From JAVBOJ01 sp031550755 (lineage in GTDB: Bacteria > Bacillota > Clostridia > Oscillospirales > UBA929), in contig JAVBOJ010000020.1 in assembly GCA_031550755.1 (NCBI GenBank), positions 1-21,855 of the forward strand: a stretch of DNA of 21,855 nucleotides, given 5' to 3'. The position numbers were made by a program, and so were the translations under genes. Within the stretch, counting starts at the first letter, position 1; the number at the start of each line of letters is the position of its first letter. Shown piece by piece: positions 14,626-21,436 of the stretch. The notes below the pieces were generated by a model. The model did no database searches. It worked only from the letters and a program-made list of their open reading frames with translations, and was not told the DNA's origin.

Positions 14626-15599
14626 ACATCGTCATGGCGCACGGCAGCGGCGGCGCGGAGACCGCGTCGCTGGTGCGCGAAGTGTTTATGAGCCGGTTTC
14701 AGAGCCCGGCGCTGTCCCGGTTGGAGGATGCCGCCGTGTTGCACGTCACCGGGCGGATCGCCTACACCACCGATTCCTACGTGGTCGATCCGCTGTTTTT
14801 TCCCGGCGGCGACATCGGGCGCTTGGCGGTGTACGGCACGGTCAACGACCTGAGCATGATGGGCGCGCGGCCGCTGGCGCTGACGGCGGGCTTTATTCTG
14901 GAGGAGGGGCTGCCGCTGGAAACCCTTGCACGCGTAGTAGATTCCATGGCGCTGGCGGCGAAAAAAGCCCATGTGTCCATCGTCGCGGGCGACACCAAAG
15001 TCATCCCCGGCCGTGGCGGGCTGTACATCAACACCTCCGGCATCGGCGAGATCGCCGGGCGGCCGGTGCGCGCCAACGCCGGAAAGCCGGGCGACGCTGT
15101 GCTGGTGTCCGGGCGGCTGGGCGACCACCACGCCTGCATCCTGAGCGGGCGCATGGGGGTGGAAAACAACATCCGAAGCGACGCGCAGCCCTTGTGGCCG
15201 TTGGTGTCGGCGCTGCGGGAGGAACACATTCCGCTGCACGGCTTGCGCGACGTCACGCGGGGCGGTCTGGGCACGGTGTTGTGCGAGCTCGCCGAGGCCT
15301 GCGGCGCACGCATTGAGCTTCGGGAGGAAGCCCTGCCGGTGTCCGACGAGGTGCGCGGCCTGTGCGGTCTGTTGGGGCTGGATCCGCTGTACATGGGCAA
15401 CGAGGGGAAGATGGTAGCCGTTGTGCCGCAACGATTTGCCGAACAAGCGCTGAGATGCTTGCGCCGCCGTCCCGCAGGGCGGGAGGCGGCGCTGATCGGA
15501 CATATATGTCCCGGCGACGGGGTGGTCATGCGCACCACGCTCGGCGGGCTGCGCTGCGTGGAACCGTTGCGGGGCGAGGGGCTTCCCAGAATCTGCTAA
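14622..15599 (+). CDS. hypE: hydrogenase maturation protein HypE
   Basis: A 325-residue ATP-dependent dehydratase of the PurM/AIR-synthase fold. It dehydrates the thiocarbamate on its C-terminal cysteine to thiocyanate and donates CN to iron. MAHGSGG near the start, the DSYVVDPLFFPGGDIG substrate loop, VAGDTKVIP and the terminal PRIC (Cys325 as last residue) are all diagnostic. The ATG at 14622 overlaps the hypD stop (ATGA) with GGAGGAGG upstream. It is the last gene of the operon; its TAA interlocks with the stop codon of the convergent GIY-YIG-like gene and no terminator hairpin is obvious between them. Confidence 0.95.
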   Translation: MNIVMAHGSGGAETASLVREVFMSRFQSPALSRLEDAAVLHVTGRIAYTTDSYVVDPLFFPGGDIGRLAVYGTVNDLSMMGARPLALTAGFILEEGLPLETLARVVDSMALAAKKAHVSIVAGDTKVIPGRGGLYINTSGIGEIAGRPVRANAGKPGDAVLVSGRLGDHHACILSGRMGVENNIRSDAQPLWPLVSALREEHIPLHGLRDVTRGGLGTVLCELAEACGARIELREEALPVSDEVRGLCGLLGLDPLYMGNEGKMVAVVPQRFAEQALRCLRRRPAGREAALIGHICPGDGVVMRTTLGGLRCVEPLRGEGLPRIC

Positions 15600-15937
15600 T
15601 ATTCCCCAACTCCGCCCAGCTTTTCGCGCCAGAGTTGCTCGAGCGCCTTGACATCCTCGGCGACCTGCGCCGGCGTCATTTCCGGCTTGGTCTCCAGCTC
15701 CTCCAGCACCTCGAAGACAAAATCGTCGTATTGCAGGAAGTCGGCGCTCAGCTTGTGGCTGACGCCGGCGGCGCTGCGGGTGGATTTGGCAAACTCAAAC
15801 CGGTTTTTCGCCCCCGGCAGATTGGTCGTGCTTTCCAGCAGATAGCGTCCGGCCGCCGGGCTGACGATGCGGTACACGCCCGCCGGACGATGACTCTGTT
15901 TGTATTCTCGCAGAAGCTCTTTACGGTCTTGTGACAT
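15596..15937 (-). CDS. GIY-YIG nuclease family-like protein
   Basis: A 113-residue soluble protein resembling the small clostridial GIY-YIG-type family: KELLREYKQ at the start, GVYRIV (20-25) in place of GIY, RYLLES (31-36) where YIG would lie, NLPGAKNR with Arg46, a YDDFVFEVLEELE strand-helix, and a C-terminal LEQLWREKL. The second signature has Glu35 where most members have glycine, so nuclease activity is doubtful. The ATG at 15937 has AGAAGGA upstream. It is last in the minus-strand operon after the lipase and prepilin peptidase; its TAG overlaps the hypE stop. Role unknown. Confidence 0.65.
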   Translation of the reverse strand: MSQDRKELLREYKQSHRPAGVYRIVSPAAGRYLLESTTNLPGAKNRFEFAKSTRSAAGVSHKLSADFLQYDDFVFEVLEELETKPEMTPAQVAEDVKALEQLWREKLGGVGEY

Positions 15938-15952
15938 GGGTTTTCCTTCTTT

Positions 15953-16432
15953 CTATCCTAAATACCACAGTAAAAACGGCTCGCCCCAGAGATAAGCGGC
16001 CAAAATCCCGCACGAGAGAAACGGCGCCAGCGGCAGGGCGTCGTTTTTTTTGATCCGCCGCAACAGCAGCAGCGGCAGGGCGCAGACCGCGCCCGCGATA
16101 AAGGCGGCGGCCAGCGCCAGCAGTGTGCGCTCCCAGCCGAGGAACGCGCCGCCCATGGCGGCCAGCCAGAGATCGCCCAAACCCAGCCCGGGCGCTTTTC
16201 CCAAGCGGCTCAGCAGATACAACAGCCCCAACGCACCGCCGCCGACCAGCGCACCCCAGAGACTGTCCGCCAGTGGAATTTGCCCCGAAGAAAGCGGCGC
16301 AAACCGCCAGAGAAGAGCCCAGAAACCGCCCCAAATGAGCGCCGGCAGCGGGATTTGCCGCCGCGTGATGTCAAATACCGAGATCCAGCCCAAGAGGAGA
16401 ATCAGCGTGACGAGGCTGGAGACATCACTCAT
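15953..16432 (-). CDS. prepilin peptidase (A24 family), single-domain
   Basis: A 159-residue membrane aspartyl protease of the type IV prepilin peptidase family. The two catalytic aspartates are visible: Asp21 in VFDITRRQIP and Asp87 in the GLGD motif (84-87), embedded in about six hydrophobic segments. Only the A24 protease core is present; the N-terminal zinc-binding methylation domain of PilD-type enzymes is missing, as in CpaA/TadV-like forms. The ATG at 16432 is chosen because AAAGGAGG lies upstream; the in-frame extension overlaps the patatin gene in another frame. No pilin or secretion ATPase gene lies in the window, so its substrate is unknown. Confidence 0.8.
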   Translation of the reverse strand: MSDVSSLVTLILLLGWISVFDITRRQIPLPALIWGGFWALLWRFAPLSSGQIPLADSLWGALVGGGALGLLYLLSRLGKAPGLGLGDLWLAAMGGAFLGWERTLLALAAAFIAGAVCALPLLLLRRIKKNDALPLAPFLSCGILAAYLWGEPFLLWYLG

Positions 16433-17597
16433 CCGGGATATCCTCCTTTTGGGTTGAAAAATACAGAAATACCGCCGCCAGATACAGCCGCGACAGCCCC
16501 AGCCGCGCCGCGCGGGCGGCGATGCGGGGATTGCGCGACAGGGCGAGGAGCAAGGCGGACAGGGTGGGTGCGCCGGCGTCCGGCGGTTTGTGGGACAGGG
16601 CGCGCGCCAGAGAGGAAAACAGGGGTGCAAACAGCGCGGAGTTTTCGGAAAACGACTGCCGCACAACGGCTTCCAGTTCTCCAAGGACATATTCGCGTTC
16701 CCGGTCAACGCCCAAAAGCTCGGCCGCCAGCTCCAGACAGGCGCGGTACAGCCAGTGCCGCGAGGTCGTGACGCCCTTGCCGAAGGCGTAGACCCGGGCG
16801 GTGGTCAACAGCTTTTGCCCCAGCCGCGCCACCGGTGGGCGTGCGTCCAGCGCCGACAGCAGCGCCTCCAGCGCGTCTTCATTCGGCGGAGGCTCGCCCG
16901 GCAGCAGATAATAGGCTCGTCCGGCGGTGACGCCGAGGGCGCGCCGCCCTTCCCGCCAGCCGCGCTCCAGATTGCGCCGGCAGTTTTCCTCCTCGAACTG
17001 CAAAATTCCGCCCAGCGAGCGGTCGTGGGAGATCATTTGCACATGGAGGCCGGCCGCGCCCCGGTGAAACGGGCCGCGCCAAGCGATGTTGACCGCCGTC
17101 AGGCTGTCGTATCCCCGTCCGGCGAACGCCCGGACGGGCAGATTGTCAAACAGGCCGCCGTCGGCGTAGCGCCGCCCGTCGATGACGCAGGGAAAGACGC
17201 CCGGGATGGCCGCCGACGCCAACATATAGTCAATGAGCTGCCCCTTGGGGATGTCCTCCTTGAACAAAATCTGCGGCTTGTAGGCCGGGACGCCCACAGT
17301 GCACAGGGCGTATTCCATCGGAGAAACGCGTATGCGTTCCTCGTCGATATGCCGCGCCAGCAGCGCGCGCAGTGGTGCGCTGTTTCCGGCGGGCAGCACA
17401 TATTCCGGCTTCATATGCATCCAGGTCTCGACCGCGGCGTCGAGATCGTCCTGCACCACGATGGCGGCGTTGATGGCGCCCACCGAGGTGCCGGCCGCGC
17501 CGGCAAAGGTCACGCCGGCCTCGCGAAAGGCCCGCCATACGCCGACCTGATACGCGCCGCGCGCGCCGCCTCCGCCGAGGATTAAACCTTTTTTCAT
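16425..17597 (-). CDS. patatin-like phospholipase family protein
   Basis: A 390-residue protein with a patatin/RssA-type lipid acyl hydrolase domain in its first about 190 residues. The oxyanion-hole loop GGGGARGAYQ (8-17), the nucleophile elbow GTSVG (Ser38) and the DGG motif (Asp146) that completes the Ser-Asp dyad are intact, so it should be catalytically active. The C-terminal 200 residues are arginine- and alanine-rich helices without a domain I recognise, possibly membrane-binding. The ATG at 17597 follows AGGACGG; an earlier in-frame ATG at 17636 lies near the predicted transcription start. It overlaps the prepilin peptidase gene by 8 nt and is first in the minus-strand trio. Confidence 0.85.
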   Translation of the reverse strand: MKKGLILGGGGARGAYQVGVWRAFREAGVTFAGAAGTSVGAINAAIVVQDDLDAAVETWMHMKPEYVLPAGNSAPLRALLARHIDEERIRVSPMEYALCTVGVPAYKPQILFKEDIPKGQLIDYMLASAAIPGVFPCVIDGRRYADGGLFDNLPVRAFAGRGYDSLTAVNIAWRGPFHRGAAGLHVQMISHDRSLGGILQFEEENCRRNLERGWREGRRALGVTAGRAYYLLPGEPPPNEDALEALLSALDARPPVARLGQKLLTTARVYAFGKGVTTSRHWLYRACLELAAELLGVDREREYVLGELEAVVRQSFSENSALFAPLFSSLARALSHKPPDAGAPTLSALLLALSRNPRIAARAARLGLSRLYLAAVFLYFSTQKEDIPDE

Positions 17598-17620
17598 AGC
17601 GATCCGTCCTATTTTGCCTT

Positions 17621-17649
17621 TTGACATTTGCGTCATATGCGTTTATGAT
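17621..17649 (+). promoter_or_regulatory. rpiB promoter
   Basis: TTGACA (17621-17626), a 17-nt spacer, TATGAT (17644-17649): perfect -35 and ideal spacing. Transcription should start near 17656, about 30 nt before the preferred rpiB start. Its -10 coincides with the -10 of the opposing lipase promoter. Confidence 0.75.
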
Positions 17650-17673
17650 ATAGGATATGGACAAAATATGCAA
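17645..17673 (-). promoter_or_regulatory. promoter of the patatin-prepilin peptidase-GIY-YIG operon
   Basis: On the minus strand, TTGCAT (17673-17668), a 17-nt spacer and TATCAT (17650-17645). The start point would be near 17638, about 40 nt before the lipase ATG. The -10 overlaps the rpiB -10 almost base for base on the other strand. Confidence 0.5.
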
Positions 17674-17686
17674 GGGGGACGCATCC

Positions 17687-18145
17687 ATGCGGATTGCCGT
17701 GGGCTGTGACCATACCGCCGTCGCGTTGAAACAGGAGCTGATTGCCTTTGTGGAGGAGCTGGGTTTCTCCGTCCGGGATTTCGGCGTGGAAAGCGGAGCG
17801 TCCTGCCATTATCCCGAGATTGCCGAGCCGGTATGCCGGGCGGTGGCGGCGGGGGAGTGCGCGCTGGGGCTGCTGATCTGCGGCACCGGCGTTGGTATGT
17901 CGCTGGCGGCCAACAAGGTCACCGGCATCCGTTGCGCCGTGTGTTCCGAGAGCTATTCGGCCGAGATGACCCGCCGCCACAACGACGCCAATGTGCTGGC
18001 CGTCGGGGCGCGCGTGGTGGGCTCCGAGGTGGCCAAGCGGATCGTTCAGGCCTTTCTCTCCACGCCGTTTGAGGGAGGACGGCACCAGACCCGCGTGGAT
18101 ATGATCATGGACATGGAAAAACGCAGCCGGGAGGGAACGCTATGA
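17687..18145 (+). CDS. rpiB: ribose-5-phosphate isomerase B (LacAB/RpiB family)
   Basis: A 152-residue sugar-phosphate isomerase interconverting ribose 5-phosphate and ribulose 5-phosphate in the pentose phosphate pathway. GCDHTAV at the start (Asp8, His9), the catalytic-cysteine loop ICGTGVGMS (Cys65), RCAVCSE, the RRHNDANVLAVGAR segment (His98) and the terminal RHQTRVDMI phosphate-binding region are all conserved. The ATG at 17687 follows AAGGGGG; the earlier ATG at 17657 lies at the predicted transcription start and would be leaderless. The stop overlaps the rhomboid-like gene (ATGA). Related allose- and galactose-phosphate isomerases cannot be excluded. Confidence 0.92.
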   Translation: MRIAVGCDHTAVALKQELIAFVEELGFSVRDFGVESGASCHYPEIAEPVCRAVAAGECALGLLICGTGVGMSLAANKVTGIRCAVCSESYSAEMTRRHNDANVLAVGARVVGSEVAKRIVQAFLSTPFEGGRHQTRVDMIMDMEKRSREGTL

Positions 18146-18969
18146 AACGGCGACTTCATTTGTTTATCAACCAACACGCCAACGCCGGCATTCCCAATCT
18201 CATGCTGTGGATCGTGGTGGGCACCGGCGCGCTGACGCTGACGGGGTTGGTTACGCAGAACGGCGTTGGGGACATCTTTTTCCGGTTTGCCCTGATTCCG
18301 CAGTTTTTTCCCGCCGAATGGTGGCGCATCTTTACCTTTTTCTTTGTGCCGCATGGAAGCAACCTGTTTTTGATTGCCTTCACCCTCTTTATCTATTATT
18401 GGATGGGCAATGTTTTGGAGCAAATCTGGGGGAGACTGCGCTTCAATCTCTATTATTTCACCGGCGCGTTGTGTACCATTGTGTTTGCGCTGTTGTCCGG
18501 CGAATTTTGCGATTTATATTATGTAAACCTGTCGCTGACGCTCGCTTTTGCCACGTTGTTTCCCGATCGGCAGGTACGGTTGTATTTTGTCATCCCTATC
18601 AAAATGAAGTATGTGGGCTTGATCGGCGCGGGCTTTTTCCTCTACTATATGCTGCAAATGCCGCTGTCGCTGCAAAATCTCCTCCCGCTGGTCGCCATTT
18701 TCAACTATTTTCTCTATTTCGGCCCGACGCTCTATCGCATGGTGCGCAAGATTCCCACCCGCAGCAGTCAAGCCAAGCGCACGGTGGAATTCCGCTCGGC
18801 GGTGCGGCAGGCCAAGGCCAAAAAGGGCTATCTGCACAAATGCGCCATTTGCGGCAAAACCGACGCCGAGCACCCCGAGGTGGAGTTTCGCTACTGTTCC
18901 CTGTGCGCCGGGTATCAGTGCTACTGCGCGGAGCATTTGTTCGATCACGACCACATCACCATGCAGTAA
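18142..18969 (+). CDS. rhomboid-like membrane protein with C-terminal cysteine/histidine cluster, probably protease-dead
   Basis: A 275-residue protein with about six hydrophobic segments that follow the rhomboid plan: the EWWRIFTFFFVPHGSN loop, then YYWMGNVLEQIWGRLRFNLYYFTG. Where active rhomboids have GxSG the sequence reads NLSLTLAFA, and no histidine is present in the last membrane helix, so the Ser-His dyad seems to be missing. The cytosolic tail carries a metal-binding-like array: CAIC (Cys234, 237), CSLC (252, 255), CYC (260, 262), then His265, 269 and 271. It starts inside the rpiB stop, so the two are translationally coupled. Function unknown; it may bind membrane-protein clients without cleaving them. 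Confidence 0.75.
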   Translation: MKRRLHLFINQHANAGIPNLMLWIVVGTGALTLTGLVTQNGVGDIFFRFALIPQFFPAEWWRIFTFFFVPHGSNLFLIAFTLFIYYWMGNVLEQIWGRLRFNLYYFTGALCTIVFALLSGEFCDLYYVNLSLTLAFATLFPDRQVRLYFVIPIKMKYVGLIGAGFFLYYMLQMPLSLQNLLPLVAIFNYFLYFGPTLYRMVRKIPTRSSQAKRTVEFRSAVRQAKAKKGYLHKCAICGKTDAEHPEVEFRYCSLCAGYQCYCAEHLFDHDHITMQ

Positions 18970-18975
18970 AACCGG

Positions 18976-19004
18976 TTGCCTTTCGGCGGCCGGGATGATA
19001 TAAT
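18976..19004 (+). promoter_or_regulatory. promoter of the aldolase-hydratase operon
   Basis: TTGCCT (18976-18981), a 17-nt spacer and a perfect TATAAT (18999-19004), with TG at 18996-18997 giving an extended -10. It begins 7 nt after the rhomboid-like gene stop. Transcription should start near 19011. Confidence 0.7.
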
Positions 19005-19036
19005 TTTCTGGTAAATTTTATGAGGGGGCATTTTTC

Positions 19037-19693
19037 ATGGGCTTTTCCAAAAAAATTGACGTACTCAACCGCGTGACCGAGGCCGGTTTGGTGGCGGTCG
19101 TGCGCGCCGAAAGCGCCGAGCAGGCCATTCGCATCACCGACGCCTGTATTGAGGGCGGCGTGGGCGCCATTGAGATCACCTATACCGTGCCGGGCGCGAC
19201 CGCGATTATTGAGGAGCTTTCCCGCCGCTACGCGCAGAACGGCTCCATCATTCTGGGCGCGGGCACCTGTCTGGATCCGGAGACCGCCCGCGTGGCCATT
19301 CTGGCCGGCGCGCAGTATGTCGTCTCGCCCTATCTCAACATCGAGACCATCAAGCTCTGCAACCGGTACGCCGTGCCCTGTATGCCGGGGATTATGACGG
19401 TGGCCGAGGCGGTGCTGGCCATGGAAAACGGCGCGGATCTGCTCAAGCTGTTCCCCGGCGAGGCGTTCGGCCCCGGCATCGTCAAAGCCTTCAAAGGCCC
19501 TCTGCCGCAAGCGAATTTCATGCCCACCGGCGGCGTCTCGGCTGAGAATGTCCACACCTGGATCAAAAACGGCTGTGTGGCGGTCGGCGTGGGCGGCAAT
19601 CTGATTGCCGGCGCGAAAACCGGGGATTACGCCTCCATCACGGCGGCGGCCAAGGATTTTGTCGCCAAAATTAAGGAAGCCAGAGGCAAATAA
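19037..19693 (+). CDS. eda: bifunctional KDPG/KHG aldolase
   Basis: A 218-residue class I aldolase splitting 2-keto-3-deoxy-6-phosphogluconate into pyruvate and glyceraldehyde 3-phosphate (Entner-Doudoroff or uronate pathway). The TIM-barrel landmarks are in order: VVRAES, IEITYT with catalytic Glu46, LGAGTCLD, VSPYLN, MPGIMT, LLKLFPGE with Schiff-base Lys137, and the phosphate loop FMPTGGVS. Tyr49 replaces the arginine found in the E. coli enzyme, as is usual in Gram-positive homologues. The ATG at 19037 follows GAGGGGG. The stop TAA shares one base with the next ATG (TAATG), suggesting coupled translation. No KDG kinase is adjacent, although a PfkB-type kinase of uncertain substrate lies far upstream. 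Confidence 0.88.
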   Translation: MGFSKKIDVLNRVTEAGLVAVVRAESAEQAIRITDACIEGGVGAIEITYTVPGATAIIEELSRRYAQNGSIILGAGTCLDPETARVAILAGAQYVVSPYLNIETIKLCNRYAVPCMPGIMTVAEAVLAMENGADLLKLFPGEAFGPGIVKAFKGPLPQANFMPTGGVSAENVHTWIKNGCVAVGVGGNLIAGAKTGDYASITAAAKDFVAKIKEARGK

Positions 19694-20532
19694 TGAAGGT
19701 CGTTACCGCCGATCAGATTGCCGAAACCGTCAAACGGCTGTGCGTCGAAGCCAACAATGTCCTGCCGGACGATCTGCGCTCCGCGCTGGAAGTCGCGCGG
19801 CAAGCCGAAACGTCGTCCGTGGGGCGGTCGGTGCTGCAAACCGTGCTGGACAACATCGCCGCCGCGCAAAAAACCGGCCTGCCGCTGTGTCAGGACACCG
19901 GGATGGCGGTGGTGAGCGCCGAGGTTGGGCAGGACGTCCACATCGAGGGCGGCTTTGAGGAGGCGGTTTGCCGGGGCGTGCGGGAAGGCTACCGGGAGGG
20001 CTACCTGCGGCTGTCGGTGGTGGGAGACCCCCTGCGGCGGCAAAATACCGGCGACAACACCCCGCCGGTGCTGCATACGCGGCTGGTGCCGGGCGACGCC
20101 CTGCATCTGACGGTGGCGCCAAAGGGCTTCGGCAGCGAAAACATGACCCGGCTGCATATGTTTGACCCGTCGGCGGGCAAGGAGGACATCATCGCCTTTG
20201 TGACTGAGACGGTTGTTCGCGCCGGCGGAAACCCCTGCCCGCCCGTCCTTGTGGGCATCGGCCTGGGCGGCACGGCCGAGCAGTGTATTCAGTGCGCCAA
20301 GCAGGCGCTGCTGCGCCCGGTGGGCAGCGTGCATCCCGACGCGTTTTACGCGGACATGGAGCGCGAGACCCTCGCGGCGGTGAATGCCACCGGCGTCGGC
20401 CCGCAGGGCTTGGGCGGCAGCGTAACCGCGCTGTGCGTCCACATCGAGGCGCGCCCCACCCATATCGCGGGGCTGCCCTGCGCGGTCTGTCTGGGCTGTC
20501 ATGTGACCCGCCACGCTTCGGCGGTTTTATAA
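19693..20532 (+). CDS. fumarate hydratase / L(+)-tartrate dehydratase alpha subunit
   Basis: A 279-residue protein matching the alpha (N-terminal) half of class I iron-sulfur hydro-lyases. The three expected [4Fe-4S] ligands are in family motifs: Cys66 in LPLCQDTG, Cys182 in NPCPPVLVGIGLGG and Cys269 in LGCHVTRHA. The NTGDNTPP and APKGFGSEN segments are also typical. Fumarase and tartrate dehydratase alpha subunits are too alike to separate here. The beta subunit that completes the active site normally follows directly, but the next gene is hpf. It overlaps the aldolase stop by one base, an unusual pairing that hints at sugar-acid use. Confidence 0.87.
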   Translation: MKVVTADQIAETVKRLCVEANNVLPDDLRSALEVARQAETSSVGRSVLQTVLDNIAAAQKTGLPLCQDTGMAVVSAEVGQDVHIEGGFEEAVCRGVREGYREGYLRLSVVGDPLRRQNTGDNTPPVLHTRLVPGDALHLTVAPKGFGSENMTRLHMFDPSAGKEDIIAFVTETVVRAGGNPCPPVLVGIGLGGTAEQCIQCAKQALLRPVGSVHPDAFYADMERETLAAVNATGVGPQGLGGSVTALCVHIEARPTHIAGLPCAVCLGCHVTRHASAVL

Positions 20533-20582
20533 ACATTTGCCGGGGAAAATTTTCAAAAACTATGGTTGTCCGCTGAAAATTA

Positions 20583-20591
20583 TGGTATAAT
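20583..20591 (+). promoter_or_regulatory. extended -10 promoter of hpf
   Basis: TG-G-TATAAT at 20583-20591 is a perfect extended -10. The -35 at 17-nt spacing is weak (TGGTTG). It lies in an AT-rich stretch between the hydratase stop and hpf, giving a leader of about 75 nt. Confidence 0.6.
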
Positions 20592-20671
20592 ATCATACAA
20601 CGATACGGCGCATCGGCCGCATCGCTGCCAAAATTTCCCTGTTTCCGGGGATGATAAGGAGAGTGACCACA

Positions 20672-21208
20672 TTGAAATTCATCTTTACTGAAAAGAAGGT
20701 GGAGGTGTCCGAAGCGTTGCGGGAGTACGCCGAGAAAAAGCTGTCCAAGCTGGATCGGTACTTTAAGAGCGACGCGGAGGCCAGGGTCTCTTTTTCCATC
20801 GAACGCGGCCGTCATACGGTCGAGGTGACCGTCCAGCATGACAATATGGTCTTCCGCGCCAGCGAAAGTACAAATGATATGTATGCTTCCATTGACGCCT
20901 CGGCGGCGTATATTGAGCGTCAGATCCACAAGTTTCGAACAAAACTGGAAAAACGCCTGCGTCACGGCGCGTTCGAGCGGGAGATTCCGCCCACGATGGC
21001 CGATCCGGTGGTCGATGAGGAAAACGATTTTCCGATCATCCGCACCAAACGCTTCAATCTGAAACCCATGACGCCAGAAGAGGCCATTTTGCAGATGAAC
21101 CTGCTGGGGCATCAGTTCTTCGTCTTCCGCAATTCCGGGAGTGACGGCGTCTTTGCCGTGGTCTACAAACGAAACGACGGCGGGTATGGCCTGATCGAAG
21201 ACCGGTAA
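20672..21208 (+). CDS. hpf: ribosome hibernation promoting factor, long form
   Basis: A 178-residue stress and stationary-phase factor that pairs 70S ribosomes into inactive 100S dimers. The N-terminal S30AE domain (KKVEVSEALREYAEKKLSKLDRYF, then SIERGRHTVEVTVQHDN) sits between the subunits, and the C-terminal domain (IIRTKRFNLKPMTPEEAILQMNLLGHQFFVFRN) makes the dimer contact; the two-domain layout defines the long form. The start is a TTG at 20672 giving MKFIFTEKK, with AAGGAGAG 8 nt upstream; the ATG at 20651 lies before that site. A strong hairpin follows the stop. Confidence 0.93.
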   Translation: MKFIFTEKKVEVSEALREYAEKKLSKLDRYFKSDAEARVSFSIERGRHTVEVTVQHDNMVFRASESTNDMYASIDASAAYIERQIHKFRTKLEKRLRHGAFEREIPPTMADPVVDEENDFPIIRTKRFNLKPMTPEEAILQMNLLGHQFFVFRNSGSDGVFAVVYKRNDGGYGLIEDR

Positions 21209-21218
21209 ATAAAACGCA

Positions 21219-21246
21219 AAGAGGGGAGTGCAAACTCCCCTCTTCT
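21219..21246 (+). terminator. hairpin terminator of hpf
   Basis: A perfect 11-bp stem (AAGAGGGGAGT with ACTCCCCTCTT) and GCAA loop begin 10 nt after the hpf stop. The run after the stem is only moderately T-rich (TCTTCTTA). The tRNA gene begins 5 nt beyond the stem, so some read-through into the tRNA is possible. Confidence 0.7.
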
Positions 21247-21249
21247 TAC

Positions 21250-21334
21250 GCGGGCATGACGGAATTGGCAGACGTGCAAGATTTAGGTTCTTGTGCCTTT
21301 CGGCGTGCAGGTTCAAGTCCTGTTGCCCGCACCA
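21250..21334 (+). tRNA. tRNA-Leu (anticodon UAG)
   Basis: A complete 85-nt class II tRNA with encoded CCA. The acceptor stem pairs GCGGGCA (21250-21256) with TGCCCGC (21324-21330). The anticodon stem CAAGA/TCTTG encloses TTTAGGT, placing anticodon TAG at 21284-21286 (reads CUA and related leucine codons). The variable arm GCC-TTTC-GGC and the T arm with loop TTCAAGT complete it; the long variable arm is characteristic of leucine tRNAs. No separate promoter is obvious. Confidence 0.93.
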
Positions 21335-21374
21335 AATCAGGAGCTAGGTATGGCTAGCTCAGAACAGTAGGCAG

Positions 21375-21400
21375 AAAAGCTCGCAGTTGCGGGCTTTTTT
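21375..21400 (+). terminator. intrinsic terminator downstream of tRNA-Leu
   Basis: AAAAGCTCGC pairs with GCGGGCTTTT (one G-U pair) around the loop AGTT and runs into six T residues. It lies about 40 nt after the tRNA CCA and is the likely end of its precursor transcript. Confidence 0.75.
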
Positions 21401-21403
21401 GCA

Positions 21404-21436
21404 TGTCCTCGGGAAATGAGGACAAATTGTTTTTAT
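21404..21436 (+). other. second hairpin with T-run after tRNA-Leu
   Basis: TGTCCTC and GAGGACA form a perfect 7-bp stem with a 7-nt loop (21404-21424), followed after a few bases by GTTTTT. It may be a back-up terminator. I see no gene in 21335-21695 apart from the elements listed separately. Confidence 0.35.

Noticed and set aside
14526..15503. 325-codon minus-strand frame opposite hypE
   Set aside because: Same reason: His/Gln/Arg-rich shadow of hypE without motifs.
5099..15599. The cluster as part of a complex I, Mrp antiporter or formate hydrogenlyase
   Set aside because: Only six Nuo-like subunits are present, EchE and EchC carry hydrogenase cysteines, all Hyp proteins follow, and no formate dehydrogenase, NADH-binding or additional antiporter subunits are found.
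17657..17686. ATG at 17657 as rpiB start
   Set aside because: It lies at the predicted transcription start, and the conserved RpiB N-terminus begins at the ATG at 17687, which follows AAGGGGG.
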